Assembly (NCBI GenBank): GCA_017476165.1
Contig: JAFVDR010000082.1
Location: 1-36,840, forward strand
From: Treponema sp.
Lineage (GTDB): Bacteria > Spirochaetota > Spirochaetia > Treponematales > Treponemataceae
Length of the DNA stretch: 36,840 bases
Direction: 5' to 3'
Positions 1 through 8,380 of this stretch are shown one piece after another. The notes beneath the pieces were generated by a model that saw nothing but the letters and a program-made list of their open reading frames with translations, was not told where the DNA came from and made no database searches. How positions within the stretch are numbered: the first letter of the stretch is position 1; the number at the start of each line of letters is the position of its first letter. Made by a program: the position numbers and the translations under genes.

Positions 1-951
1 CGCTCCCTGTTCAGGGAAGGAAGGGATCAGGCTGATGGAGAAAGTGATGCAATTCCCCTTTCCTCCCACACTACATGCATTTCGTATAACGGACAGGTAA
101 AGAAGATAGAAAAGGACGGAAAGATTATTCATGACCGGAAGGAGCTTATAAACACCATTCCGTGCGTTCTCTACAGCCATGACGACCTGGACTTTGCCGT
201 AGGCTCTCCTGAGCGCAGGCGCTTTTTCATAGACCAGTCTTTAAGCATGTATGATGAGCTTTACATAGACGTGTCTCGCCGCTATAAGAGGGTTCTTAAA
301 AGCCGCAACCTGTGTTTAAAGGAAAAAAAGTATTCCCTGCTTGAAAGCTACGACATCCAGCTGGTGCAGAACGGGCTTGAAATTCAGAAAAAAAGAAAGA
401 ATGCCATCTTTACGTTCAATCAGATTTTCGGCAAGCTGTACGAAGACGTGTCCGGCATTGGCGGCGTAACGATTCAGTATGTTCCCTCGTGGAAAAAAAC
501 GACTGACCAGCAGGCCGAAGAAAGCATTTACGGAGACAGGAACATTCCTTCTATAGACGAGGTGCTCGATGGTGTCCGTGCACGGCGCGAGGCGGAAAGC
601 GTTATGTCCACTACGCTTACGGGGCCGCACAGGGATCGCATTACGTTTGCACGGAACGGCGAAACTTTCGTTCCCACGGCTTCGACCGGGCAGAGACGGC
701 TCATCGCGCTGTCTTTGAGGACGGCGCAGGCGGTCTTTTACAAGCAGGTGACTGGCAAAAAGCCCGTGCTGCTAATGGACGACGTGATGCTGGAACTCGA
801 CCCCGACAAGCGGCAGAAAGTAACTGCCCTGCTGCCGGAATACGACCAGCTGTTCTGCACGTTCCTGCCCGGCGAACCATACGAACGCTACCGTCACGAA
901 ACCACCAAGGTGTTCACCATTCAAAACGGAAACTGGACGGACTCCAAGTGA
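1..951 (+). CDS. recF: DNA replication/repair protein RecF (5' end outside window)
   Basis: This is the C-terminal part of RecF, an ABC/SMC-like ATPase that helps load RecA at single-strand gaps (RecFOR pathway). The reading frame is open from base 1, so the gene begins upstream, and the internal ATG at 247 is not the start. The sequence shows the RecF-typical GSPERRRFFIDQSLS stretch (about 205-249), a signature-like STGQRRLIALSLR (about 679-717), and a Walker B/D-loop region LLMDDVMLELDPDKR (about 769-813). RecF normally follows dnaA and dnaN, which places the window next to that locus and possibly near the origin. The Walker A lies outside the window. Identification is secure; only completeness is unknown. 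Confidence 0.95.
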   Translation, partial: RSLFREGRDQADGESDAIPLSSHTTCISYNGQVKKIEKDGKIIHDRKELINTIPCVLYSHDDLDFAVGSPERRRFFIDQSLSMYDELYIDVSRRYKRVLKSRNLCLKEKKYSLLESYDIQLVQNGLEIQKKRKNAIFTFNQIFGKLYEDVSGIGGVTIQYVPSWKKTTDQQAEESIYGDRNIPSIDEVLDGVRARREAESVMSTTLTGPHRDRITFARNGETFVPTASTGQRRLIALSLRTAQAVFYKQVTGKKPVLLMDDVMLELDPDKRQKVTALLPEYDQLFCTFLPGEPYERYRHETTKVFTIQNGNWTDSK

Positions 952-995
952 TGGATTTTGTATTATAGAAAATTTTCTGTACTGTCAAAGTAACC

Positions 996-1023
996 TTGAC
1001 AAAAAACTTTTCCCTGGTATAAA
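996..1023 (+). promoter_or_regulatory. Sigma-70-type promoter for the membrane protein at 1107
   Basis: TTGACA (996-1001) and TATAAA (1018-1023) are separated by 16 bases, in the gap after recF. It reads toward the gene at 1107, which has a GGAGGG ribosome binding site. Confidence 0.6.
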
Positions 1024-1106
1024 ATTGAAACAATAGTTAGTTTTAGATAATTAATTTCCTTTGTCCTTGTGTGTAATTCAATAATTTATTTACTGGAGGG
1101 ATAATA

Positions 1107-1793
1107 ATGTACGATAATAATAAGAATCTTGCCTTGTGTGGAGTAGCAGGAGCTGTGCTGTACGCAGTTTCAGATTGGTTTTTATACTTTGGCATTGAAA
1201 TTGATTCTGCTGATATGATTGCTTTATGTCGCGTTGAAGAATGGCGTTTGATGGCTTCAATGTGGGTAGGGGTGTTCGGTAGTTTTGGATTGTTGCTTGG
1301 CTTTATAAGCTTATATCGTCTTGTGAAATCATCTTTTGGCAAAAAATGGTCATGCATAATGATTTTTCCAATCCTTGCAGCAGGAGGCATCTTATATTGT
1401 CATTTTGTTCTTGGCGTTTATAATCCTCTTACTTATCAAAGTGCAATAAAGTCGAATGTTTCTGAAAATCAGATTATAGGTATGTTGGAGTATGCGTCTG
1501 GATATTTAATGCCGCTTACTCTGGCAATTGTCATTTGTGGCTACATGGCAGAGATTATTGTAATTGTTGGAATTTTAAGCGGAAAATTCGGACTGAAAAA
1601 ACGTTTTCTTCTATTTATGTATATGGGGTTTGCATGTGTTGTTCTTCTTTTGTTTTTTGGTTCAAAGGTTTTTGGATTGGCAGGACTAAAAGGAGGTCGA
1701 GAAAGTCTATTTGAAATTACTTTCTTTTTGCCTGCTTTTTTTTCATGGAAAGAAAAATCAAAGAATCAGGATCTGATAGGGGATGGAAAATGA
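1107..1793 (+). CDS. Multi-pass membrane protein, DUF6796-like
   Basis: This is a 228-residue integral membrane protein with about six hydrophobic segments (roughly residues 7-27, 48-68, 83-105, 128-150, 154-180 and 195-212). The first starts almost at the N-terminus and there is no cleavable signal. A GGAGGG ribosome binding site precedes the ATG. The layout (short helix, acidic loop, paired helices) resembles the DUF6796 family as I recall it, but this assignment is from memory. The next reading frame (1783-2121) has the same helix order at its N-terminal half and seems to be a broken tandem paralogue overlapping it by 11 bases. Its bases are AT-richer than the flanking replication and ribosomal genes, which fits an inserted accessory pair. 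Function is unknown. Confidence 0.7.
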   Translation: MYDNNKNLALCGVAGAVLYAVSDWFLYFGIEIDSADMIALCRVEEWRLMASMWVGVFGSFGLLLGFISLYRLVKSSFGKKWSCIMIFPILAAGGILYCHFVLGVYNPLTYQSAIKSNVSENQIIGMLEYASGYLMPLTLAIVICGYMAEIIVIVGILSGKFGLKKRFLLFMYMGFACVVLLLFFGSKVFGLAGLKGGRESLFEITFFLPAFFSWKEKSKNQDLIGDGK

Positions 1794-2121
1794 ATTTGAC
1801 TCGACAAAGCTGAAGAAATTTCTCCTTTTGTGAATTGTTGGAAGTTTCCTCTGGATTTTAGCAGATATTGTTTTGGGATACCTCCCTGGTGGAATTGCAA
1901 AATCTGGCTTTATGAGCGATTTTGTTCTTCTTGAAAAAGTTCTGTCTGGAGCACCCTTGTGGCGGTTCCCTGTTTCTGCGGTAATCTGTACTCTTGGAAT
2001 GACAGTAAGTATTTTTGGATACTGGGGAATCTACTATGCTTGTAAAAATAAAGGTTTTTTTCTGCTTGACAAGATTCTCTTTTCCTTGGACAATATTAAA
2101 GATACATTGAAGAATGTATGA
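1783..2121 (+). pseudogene. Truncated DUF6796-like paralogue with in-frame TGA
   Basis: From the ATG at 1783 (preceded by AGGGG) the frame reads 16 codons, meets TGA at 1831-1833, then stays open and membrane-protein-like to 2121. The parts on both sides of the TGA fit one protein: the LKKFLLL helix start continues as IVGSFLWILADIVLGYLPGG. This matches the helix order of the preceding gene's first half. The product would be about 112 residues, half the length of the intact neighbour, so the C-terminal half is also missing. The simplest reading is a decaying tandem duplicate. TGA read as tryptophan or a sequencing error are alternatives. Confidence 0.65.
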
Positions 2122-2141
2122 TGCAACAGGAGGATACGTCT

Positions 2142-2318
2142 TTGAAAGAGTTTTATATTTTGGAAGAAAATGATCCGAACTCCCTGATGTCCAGGGTTGC
2201 GGATTTCAACGATTCAATTGCCGATGGATGGAAAATGGCAAGCATTCAGTATGCCGTAGACCAAGGTAAGTATTCTGTATTTATCGTGCTTGTAAATAAC
2301 AACTCCCCTGCTTCTTGA
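2142..2318 (+). CDS. Small DUF1737-like protein
   Basis: This is a protein of about 58 residues with a probable TTG start at 2142, chosen because AGGAGG lies 8 bases upstream (2128-2133). An ATG at 2118 in the same frame has no such site and overlaps the preceding pseudogene. The pattern EFYILEEN, then a helix, then DGWKMASIQYAV and GKYSVFIVLVN resembles the small DUF1737 fold (a strand, a helix, a GW turn and two strands), but the similarity is judged by eye. It ends two bases before the dciA-like gene, so the two are probably co-transcribed. Function is unknown. Confidence 0.6.
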   Translation: MKEFYILEENDPNSLMSRVADFNDSIADGWKMASIQYAVDQGKYSVFIVLVNNNSPAS

Positions 2319-2319
2319 A

Positions 2320-2874
2320 ATGGATGACTTGCAGAATTTCTCTTCTGTCATAAACAACGTGTTTAACGGCATTCAGCTGGATGCCGCTGGAAAAGCTCAT
2401 ACAATTCTGTCCTCATGGGAAAAGGTTCTGCTGAGCATAAAGTCGTACAATCCCAACGAAGGGCAGAATCTTGTGTCGCACAGTCGCATTATAGACTTGA
2501 AAAACGGTGTGCTGCTGATAGAAGCAGACCATCCTGGATGGATAGAGCTTTTGCAGATGCACAAAAAGTACATCCTTAAGGGGATGCAGATGCGTGCTCC
2601 AGACTTGAGCATCAGGACTTTGGCTTTCAGGCTCAAGGGAAATCGCGGCAACCTGTTCCCTTCTTCGGGCGATTCAGCGCAGCAAGTCCGTGCAGAACGG
2701 ATTCGCGTTGCGAAAAAGCTTGAAAAAGAAGAGGAACTCTTGAAAAATGTCGGTGGAGACGTTGTTGAAAACGGTTCTCCTGATGCCTTTGGCAGACAAA
2801 AAAAGCCGTTGCCGCCGGAACTTGCATCTATTTTTGAGGATTTAAAGAAAAGCATGTTGACCAATTCCGAATAA
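2320..2874 (+). CDS. dciA: DciA-like DUF721 protein
   Basis: This is a 184-residue protein with a DUF721 domain at about residues 18-105. Recognisable parts are a tryptophan-containing helix (SSWEKVL), SHSRIIDLKNGVLLIEADHP, and WIELLQMHKKYILKGM followed by a basic segment. DciA proteins act in loading the replicative helicase in bacteria lacking DnaC or DnaI, and DUF721 genes lie next to recF in treponemes. The C-terminal part (about 115-184) is charged and low in conservation. The ATG at 2320 sits just after the stop of the small gene before it, suggesting translational coupling. Domain identity is good; the helicase-loader role is inferred from family and position. Confidence 0.75.
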   Translation: MDDLQNFSSVINNVFNGIQLDAAGKAHTILSSWEKVLLSIKSYNPNEGQNLVSHSRIIDLKNGVLLIEADHPGWIELLQMHKKYILKGMQMRAPDLSIRTLAFRLKGNRGNLFPSSGDSAQQVRAERIRVAKKLEKEEELLKNVGGDVVENGSPDAFGRQKKPLPPELASIFEDLKKSMLTNSE

Positions 2875-2931
2875 ATTTGTTATTATTCACCCTACTGTAT
2901 TGTGAATTTATTTTTATAGGAGTCGTTCATT

Positions 2932-3117
2932 ATGTTACGTACATATCAACCAAGCAAAGTGAAACGCAATAGAAAATTTGGATTCCGCGCTCGCATGAAG
3001 ACACGTGGCGGCCGCAAGGTTCTTGCACGAAGAAGAGCAAAGGGACGCTACAAGCTGACAGTTTCTGATGAAAAGAAACCATATCAGAATGGAAAAAATC
3101 AGACAGCAAAGATGTAG
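2932..3117 (+). CDS. rpmH: 50S ribosomal protein L34
   Basis: L34 is a small, very basic large-subunit protein. The L34 signature is clear: [20 protein letters not shown] followed by [14 protein letters not shown]. The product is 61 residues, longer than the usual 44-52, with a C-terminal tail (about residues 46-61) that is not part of the family core. AGGAG precedes the ATG. The tail region overlaps the first codons of rnpA in another frame by up to 50 bases, so the extension may be a by-product of that overlap. It starts the classical rpmH-rnpA-yidD-yidC-jag block. Confidence 0.96.
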   Translation: MLRTYQPSKVKRNRKFGFRARMKTRGGRKVLARRRAKGRYKLTVSDEKKPYQNGKNQTAKM

Positions 3118-3493
3118 CGGAGAGGACGTTCACTATGAAGGACGTTTTACTCGTGAAGAACACATAAAGCGTCCGGTGGACTTCCAAAAAATTTTCAAAA
3201 CAGGGAAAAAGGTTAGCATAAACGGGGCAAAATTGTTCTTTATGCTGAATGATATGGGCTTTAACCGTATCGGTTTTCCTCTCCCACGGGGTTACGGCAA
3301 TGCCGTTCAAAGAAACAGGGCAAAGCGCTGTAGCCGTGAAACGTATCGTTTTTACAAATCACTCCTGAACACTGGATATGATATGCTTTTTTTAGTGTAT
3401 CCCGGAAATGACTCGTTCCTCTCGCGGTGTGATCAATTTAAGATTTTATGCCAAAAAGCAGGTTTGTTAAAGGATTCAGGAACCTTGCAATAA
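3068..3493 (+). CDS. rnpA: Ribonuclease P protein component
   Basis: RnpA is the protein cofactor of RNase P, which trims tRNA 5' ends. The core starts near residue 27 ([17 protein letters not shown]) and contains the family's RNA-binding signature [11 protein letters not shown]. No usable start codon lies right before the core: the only in-frame ATGs are at 3068 and 3089, both inside rpmH. The protein therefore carries an N-terminal extension of about 20-27 residues encoded in the rpmH overlap and is probably translated by coupling. The choice between the two ATGs is uncertain. The 3' end overlaps yidD by 46 bases. Confidence 0.92.
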   Translation: MKRNHIRMEKIRQQRCSGEDVHYEGRFTREEHIKRPVDFQKIFKTGKKVSINGAKLFFMLNDMGFNRIGFPLPRGYGNAVQRNRAKRCSRETYRFYKSLLNTGYDMLFLVYPGNDSFLSRCDQFKILCQKAGLLKDSGTLQ

Positions 3494-3696
3494 AGTTCCT
3501 CTGTCTTTGCATTCGCTTTTACCAGATTTGCATTTCTCCTCTCTTTCCCGGTTGCTGCCGCTTTACGCCGACGTGTTCCCATTATGCACTGGAGGCCATT
3601 CAAAAGCACGGCCCGATAAAGGGTGTGTATCTTGCCGTGCGCAGGATACTGCGGTGCAATCCGTATCACGAAGGCGGATACGACCCTGTTCCTTAA
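3448..3696 (+). CDS. yidD: Membrane protein insertion efficiency factor YidD
   Basis: This is an 82-residue protein with the family pattern [33 protein letters not shown], and [18 protein letters not shown]. YidD is a small membrane-associated protein that assists YidC-dependent insertion. It begins inside the end of rnpA (46-base overlap) and ends 16 bases before yidC, so it is probably translated by coupling; no strong ribosome binding site is visible before the ATG. The conserved cysteines of the family (CC, TCS, RCNP) are present. Confidence 0.94.
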   Translation: MPKSRFVKGFRNLAIKFLCLCIRFYQICISPLFPGCCRFTPTCSHYALEAIQKHGPIKGVYLAVRRILRCNPYHEGGYDPVP

Positions 3697-3712
3697 ATAA
3701 GGAAGTTTTTAT

Positions 3713-5548
3713 ATGGATATGGATAAGAATACAATTTTAGCTATTGTTTTGAGCGGCATTGTTCTTTTGGGCTGGCTGTTTATAGACGCAAAGTACATCA
3801 TGCCGAAGCAGCAGGCTGCCCGTGCCAAGCAGGAAGCAGAACTTGCTCAGGAACAGGCTGAAAAAGAGCAGAAGGCTCAGGAATTGTCTTCGTTGATTTC
3901 TGCAGAACAGGATGTTCCTGCTTCTGATTCAGAAGATTCTCTGGGTGACATTTCTCAGGATATTCCCGTGCAGGAATATGTCATTCAGACAGATAAAATC
4001 CGCGTGGTGTTTACAAACCGCGGCGGAGACATTGTAAGCTACAAGCTTTTGGGGCATCTTGACAAGGATACCGGAGAAGGCGTTGAGATGGTAGACAATG
4101 TTTCCAGTTCCAACCGTGCGTTTTCCCTTGCATTCGGTGATTCTTCTGCACCAATCGTGAACGATGTGTTTAACGTAAAGCAGATTGATGACTACACCAT
4201 CGGCTTTTACCGCGATTTCTACCGGAAGGATGACAACGGCGTGCAGCAGAAGTTTCGCTTGGGCAAGCTGTACTCCTTTAAAAAAGATGATTATGCGTTC
4301 AAGATGTCCATTACGGTCAATTCTGGCGATGGACTTTCGTATGTCCTGCGCACATCTCCACAGATTGGTCCTCATTTCAACCGCAAGCAGAACCGCTACG
4401 AAGTTCGCCAGTACCTTGCCCTGAACGGCAGCAAGCGCGTAAAGCCGATGATGGCCGACAAGTACTACAACAAGCCGTACAGCTGGGCTGGTGTAGGCGG
4501 CAAATATTTTACCATTCTCGTAAAGCCAGACAGCACCCAGAAAATGTCCACGACTGTGCGCACTTCAATTGCCAAGGAAAACGGCTATGAAAATGCCCAG
4601 GTGTTCTTGACGCGCAATGCCATTACGGAAAGTTCCGTTACCGATGACTATTACATTTATGTAGGCCCCCGGAGCGAGTCCGAACTCATAAAGTACAACT
4701 CTTCCAGCAAGAATGCATGGGGGCTGATTAATGTGCGCTTTAATCAGGCGTTGAATACGAGCGGTTTCTTTTCTGTCATAGAAGTTGCCTTGAAATGGGC
4801 TATGGAAATGATTTACCGCGTGGTACACAACTGGGGAATTTCTATCATCATTCTGACAATCATATTGAAGATTGTATTGTTCCCTCTGAACAAGACGACG
4901 GCCCTCGGCTCTGTAAAGATGCAGAAGCTTCAGCCGCAGATAAAGGCTCTGCAGGAAAAATACAAGAACAATCAGCAGAAGCTTCAGGAAGAAACGGCAA
5001 AACTGTACAAGCAGTCTGGCTACAATCCTGCAGCTGGCTGTCTGCCGATGATTTTGCAAATGCTTGTCCTGTTTGCGCTGTACAATGTGTTCAACAATTA
5101 CTTTGAATTCCGTGGCGCAAGCTTTATCAAGGGTTGGATTGACGACTTGTCTGTAGGTGACAAGATATTTACATGGGAAAAGCAGATTCCGTTCCTGTCA
5201 GGATTTACCATGAATACATTGCGCTTGCTTCCGTTCATCTACACTGGTTCACAGTTGCTGAACGGACTCATTACGCAGTACGGCAACGCTGGCATGGCCG
5301 GTCAGTCTCAGGCTCAGATGAAGTTCATGATGTACGGTATGCCTCTGATGTTCTTCTTTATGTTCTATAATGTTCCGAGCGGTCTTTTGCTGTACTGGAC
5401 GGTCAGCAATATCCTTCAGATTGGACAGCAGATGCTCATCAACAAGATGGTCAAGAAGAGCAAAGAAGAAAGCGAGAATGTAAAGGTGTTGGACAGGAAT
5501 TCCCTTAAATTCCAGAATAAAAAAGGTCACAAGAAAAGCACTCGCTAG
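3713..5548 (+). CDS. yidC: Membrane protein insertase YidC
   Basis: This is a 611-residue Oxa1/YidC-family insertase of the Gram-negative type. It has an N-terminal signal anchor (about residues 6-26), a glutamine/glutamate-rich linker, a large periplasmic beta domain (about 80-345), and five membrane segments in the conserved C-terminal domain. The region from YRVVHNWGISIIILTIILKI through the helical cytosolic loop KMQKLQPQIKALQEKYKNN to YNPAAGCLPMILQM is diagnostic, and the tail is basic. Start ATG 3713 has GGAAG upstream; ATG 3719 is an alternative. It inserts inner-membrane proteins with or without SecYEG. Length and domain order are normal. Confidence 0.97.
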   Translation: MDMDKNTILAIVLSGIVLLGWLFIDAKYIMPKQQAARAKQEAELAQEQAEKEQKAQELSSLISAEQDVPASDSEDSLGDISQDIPVQEYVIQTDKIRVVFTNRGGDIVSYKLLGHLDKDTGEGVEMVDNVSSSNRAFSLAFGDSSAPIVNDVFNVKQIDDYTIGFYRDFYRKDDNGVQQKFRLGKLYSFKKDDYAFKMSITVNSGDGLSYVLRTSPQIGPHFNRKQNRYEVRQYLALNGSKRVKPMMADKYYNKPYSWAGVGGKYFTILVKPDSTQKMSTTVRTSIAKENGYENAQVFLTRNAITESSVTDDYYIYVGPRSESELIKYNSSSKNAWGLINVRFNQALNTSGFFSVIEVALKWAMEMIYRVVHNWGISIIILTIILKIVLFPLNKTTALGSVKMQKLQPQIKALQEKYKNNQQKLQEETAKLYKQSGYNPAAGCLPMILQMLVLFALYNVFNNYFEFRGASFIKGWIDDLSVGDKIFTWEKQIPFLSGFTMNTLRLLPFIYTGSQLLNGLITQYGNAGMAGQSQAQMKFMMYGMPLMFFFMFYNVPSGLLLYWTVSNILQIGQQMLINKMVKKSKEESENVKVLDRNSLKFQNKKGHKKSTR

Positions 5549-5573
5549 CGAGATGCAAAGAAAGGAGATATAG

Positions 5574-6290
5574 ATGATTTACGAATATGAAGGCAAGACT
5601 GAAAAAGATGCAATAGAAAAGGCTGCTCAGGAACTGGGACTTGAAAAGGATCAGTTTGACGTTGAAATTCTTGAAACTCAGAAAGGCTCTTTGTTTAAGA
5701 AGGGCTATGTAAAAATCCGTGTTCATCCGGTTGATTCCCAGGATCATGTTGTTGGGGAATGTGAAGGTTCTGTGCCGAATGTAACGACTCGTGCACAGAA
5801 TCCGAGCCTTGTAGCAAATCCAATGCCTCAGAATGAATTTGAGCAGAAAATTGTTGAATTCGTAAAGTCGATGATTACAAAGATGGGCTATGACGTTGCG
5901 GTTGAAGTAATGTTCCGCGAAGACAAGAAGATTGGCATCAAACTTACAAGTTCAAGCTCTCCAATCCTTATTGGCCGCAAGGGCAAGAACCTTGATGCAA
6001 TGCAGCTGCTCACAAACGTGTATGCCGGTCATCTTGGTAATGAAGATATGCGCATAATCCTTGACAGCGAAAACTACCGCATCCGCCGGGAGGAAAGCCT
6101 TGTACGCCTTGCATACGTTACGGCAGACAAAGTTCGCCAGTCAAGGACATCCGTTTTGCTTGAGCCGATGAATCCGTATGAGCGCCGTCTTGTACACACA
6201 ACCTTAAATGATATACCTGATATTGAAACCAAAAGCGAAGGTGATGGTTTATATAAGCAGGTACGCGTGATTTTCAAGGGCGTGCGTTGA
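5574..6290 (+). CDS. jag: RNA-binding protein Jag/KhpB (Jag-N, KH, R3H)
   Basis: This is a 238-residue protein in three parts. A Jag N-terminal domain (about residues 1-50) reads MIYEYEGKTEKDAIEKAAQEL. A KH domain follows a short linker (about 85-160) with the GRKG loop in SSPILIGRKGKNLDAMQLLTN-like sequence. An R3H domain (about 165-238) has the RRLVH motif. KhpB works with KhpA as an RNA chaperone linked to cell elongation in some bacteria. AAGGAG stands before the ATG. The 25-base gap to yidC indicates one operon. A perfect 11-bp hairpin follows the stop. Confidence 0.94.
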   Translation: MIYEYEGKTEKDAIEKAAQELGLEKDQFDVEILETQKGSLFKKGYVKIRVHPVDSQDHVVGECEGSVPNVTTRAQNPSLVANPMPQNEFEQKIVEFVKSMITKMGYDVAVEVMFREDKKIGIKLTSSSSPILIGRKGKNLDAMQLLTNVYAGHLGNEDMRIILDSENYRIRREESLVRLAYVTADKVRQSRTSVLLEPMNPYERRLVHTTLNDIPDIETKSEGDGLYKQVRVIFKGVR

Positions 6291-6294
6291 TTGC

Positions 6295-6325
6295 GGAAGC
6301 ATTGAGAATCTTTTTCAATGCTTCC
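6295..6325 (+). terminator. Hairpin after jag
   Basis: GGAAGCATTGA and TCAATGCTTCC form a perfect 11-bp stem with a 9-base loop, directly after the jag stop. The T-run is in the loop, not after the stem, so it may attenuate or protect RNA rather than act as a strong intrinsic terminator. Confidence 0.5.
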
Positions 6326-6362
6326 CACTGACTTGATGTAACTTTGAAATAAGAGGTGTATT

Positions 6363-7166
6363 ATGAAACTGAAATGTTCATTGCTTCGCATGTTTGTTTT
6401 TCTGTCCGGCATTTCATTTATGACTGTATCAGGGGCTTTTGCTTTTGAGGCTTCTTCTCTTTTTGATGCTGATACATATAAAGAGTTGAAGGAAAAGGGA
6501 TATGTTGAAAAAAGCTATTTCGGAAAGGAAAAGTCCGAGCTTTCTCTGTATCCTGATTCTCCCCTCGGTCAGAAAGCAAAGGAAAACTGGCCTGCAAACA
6601 AGGACGATCCAACGTTTGTTGTTGAAGAAATATATCTTATTTCTAAAAAGGAATTGGGAAACGGCAGCTATTCCAAGACAACCATTGATTATGCCAGCAA
6701 GATTTTGCGTTCTGTAAGCAAGCTGGAGGGCATTCATTACTATTCCAATCTGGAAAAAAAAGATGCCGTGCTGTACAAGAATGCTTACTTTATTGCAGGT
6801 CACAATGATGAGACTCGCATTGAGGACGATACTGCCGGCAGTGCAGAAGGTCTTGTAAAATACTGCATTCTTGATGACCACAGCTTTGGACGGGCTCGCT
6901 ATACATTGCATTACAGCGAGCGTCCTGATGAAGTGAGTGCAAATTTTGTGAACATTGATTCTTTGAAGCTTGGTCCAATTAAGGGCATTGATCCAGGCAA
7001 CCTGTACATCACTCTTGTAATCAGTGACTGTGGTGATGACATGCTGGTGTACTTGGTGACACAGGCAAAGACACCGACCCTTAAGATTATCAAATCGACA
7101 ATCTATGATTCTTTCAGTTCACGTCTTTCTGCAATCTATAAATGGTTTTGCAGTGAGTTTAAATGA
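6363..7166 (+). CDS. Exported protein of unknown function, DUF6675-like
   Basis: This is a 267-residue protein with a signal peptide: basic start MKLK, a hydrophobic stretch at about residues 8-25, and a likely signal peptidase I site after GAFA (about residue 28). The mature part mixes alpha and beta and has no lipobox cysteine. It contains YHYS-like aromatic stretches and a C-terminal segment ending SAIYKWFCSEFK. The sequence recalls the treponemal DUF6675 family, but this is from memory. Ribosome binding site AGAGG lies upstream. It sits between jag and the PPIase lipoprotein, each about 70-90 bases away, so it may have its own promoter. Function is unknown. Confidence 0.7.
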   Translation: MKLKCSLLRMFVFLSGISFMTVSGAFAFEASSLFDADTYKELKEKGYVEKSYFGKEKSELSLYPDSPLGQKAKENWPANKDDPTFVVEEIYLISKKELGNGSYSKTTIDYASKILRSVSKLEGIHYYSNLEKKDAVLYKNAYFIAGHNDETRIEDDTAGSAEGLVKYCILDDHSFGRARYTLHYSERPDEVSANFVNIDSLKLGPIKGIDPGNLYITLVISDCGDDMLVYLVTQAKTPTLKIIKSTIYDSFSSRLSAIYKWFCSEFK

Positions 7167-7254
7167 ACAGGCTGTTCTAATGCCTGTCTTGTAAGCGTGA
7201 TTGCGCTTGCAGGTGGTGTTGGGGCTGCGAAATCTTAACAATAAGGGGCTTTAA

Positions 7255-8319
7255 ATGAAAAAATTAATTGGGGCAATCCTGTTTGGAATTGTCCTTCTTA
7301 CATGTGGAGGATGTAAACCTATGAGCAATTCTAAGGCTTTGAATGGAAAGCAGGGTGTGTTTGCACAGATAAGCACATCAAGGGGAGACATTTATGTGGA
7401 GCTGTTTTATAAGAAGACTCCCCTTACAGTAACCAACTTTGTTGGCCTTGCTGAAGGTACGCTTGATGCTGCCAAAGGAAAAAAATTCTATGACGGTCTT
7501 AAGTTTCACCGTGTTATTGAAGATTTCATGATTCAGGGCGGTGACCCTCGAGGAAATGGTACTGGTGGTCCAGGATACAGGTTTGCAGATGAATTTGAAG
7601 ATGACTTGAAGTTTGACAAGCCAGGTGTTCTTGCCATGGCAAATGCTGGCCCTGGTACAAACGGTAGCCAGTTCTTTATTACTCATGTAAAGACTCCGTG
7701 GCTTGACCAGAAGCATACTATTTTTGGTCAGGTTGTTGACAGCGCAAGCCAGAAAGTTGTCAACGCTGTCAAGCAGGGCGATGTCATAAAGAGCATTACC
7801 ATTCACCGTCTTGGTGATGAAGCTCAGAAGTTTACTGCAACGCAGGCTGATTTTGACAAGTTGAATGCTACTGCAACTGCCAAGGCAGAAGCAAAAGCCA
7901 AGGCTGCACGCGAAGCTGCCATTAAGGCTCAGGAACAGCGTCTTGCTTCTCAGGTTGCCGAAATTAACAAACGGTTTCCTGGTTATGAAAAGGATTCTTA
8001 TGGCATCTTTTACAAGACGACAAAAGAAGGCTCGGGCGAAAAGTGCGGTGCTGGAAAAAATGTTGCTACAGAATACAAGGGTTATTTGGTAGATGGTTCT
8101 GTGTTTGACCAGTCTGCAGGCAGAGGCCCTCTTGAATTTACGACGGGAGCCGGCCAGATGATTCCTGGCTTTGACATCATGGTTCAGGACATGAAGGTTG
8201 GCGAAAAGCGGACTGTCGTTCTGCCTCCTTCAATGGCTTATGGCGATCAGGGTATTCCTGGTGTTATTCCGGCAAGTTCATATCTTGCATTTGACATAGA
8301 GCTTGTTTCTGCCCGCTAG
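7255..8319 (+). CDS. Dual-domain peptidyl-prolyl isomerase lipoprotein (cyclophilin + FKBP)
   Basis: This is a 354-residue exported foldase. The N-terminus [20 protein letters not shown] has a lipobox with the lipid cysteine near residue 20. A cyclophilin domain (about 36-185) shows [23 protein letters not shown] and [13 protein letters not shown] lysine/alanine-rich helical linker (about 195-245) follows. An FKBP domain (about 250-354) shows the [14 protein letters not shown] strand, [12 protein letters not shown] and a final LAFDIELV. Catalytic and binding residues of both folds are visible. Cyclophilin-FKBP fusions are known in a few bacteria and protists, but the combination is uncommon. 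Probable role: folding of periplasmic and outer-membrane proteins. A terminator follows. Confidence 0.93.
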   Translation: MKKLIGAILFGIVLLTCGGCKPMSNSKALNGKQGVFAQISTSRGDIYVELFYKKTPLTVTNFVGLAEGTLDAAKGKKFYDGLKFHRVIEDFMIQGGDPRGNGTGGPGYRFADEFEDDLKFDKPGVLAMANAGPGTNGSQFFITHVKTPWLDQKHTIFGQVVDSASQKVVNAVKQGDVIKSITIHRLGDEAQKFTATQADFDKLNATATAKAEAKAKAAREAAIKAQEQRLASQVAEINKRFPGYEKDSYGIFYKTTKEGSGEKCGAGKNVATEYKGYLVDGSVFDQSAGRGPLEFTTGAGQMIPGFDIMVQDMKVGEKRTVVLPPSMAYGDQGIPGVIPASSYLAFDIELVSAR

Positions 8320-8332
8320 CGTGGTAGTGCAG

Positions 8333-8373
8333 AAAAGAGTCTTTCCATGTGATATGGAGAGGCTCTTTTTTTT
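8333..8373. terminator. Bidirectional intrinsic terminator between convergent genes
   Basis: An AAGAG..TCCAT stem pairs with ATGGA..CTCTT and is followed by eight T. It serves the PPIase gene (+) and probably also the lipoprotein gene ending at 8381 (-). Confidence 0.75.
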
Positions 8374-8380
8374 GCTGTTT

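Noticed and set aside
1043-1390. Minus-strand frame opposite the DUF6796-like gene
   Set aside because: No start signal, low-complexity product, and it opposes a gene with promoter and ribosome binding site.
1831-1833. In-frame TGA as selenocysteine
   Set aside because: The site is within a hydrophobic helix, not a redox motif, and no obvious SECIS-like hairpin follows immediately; nonsense mutation is simpler.
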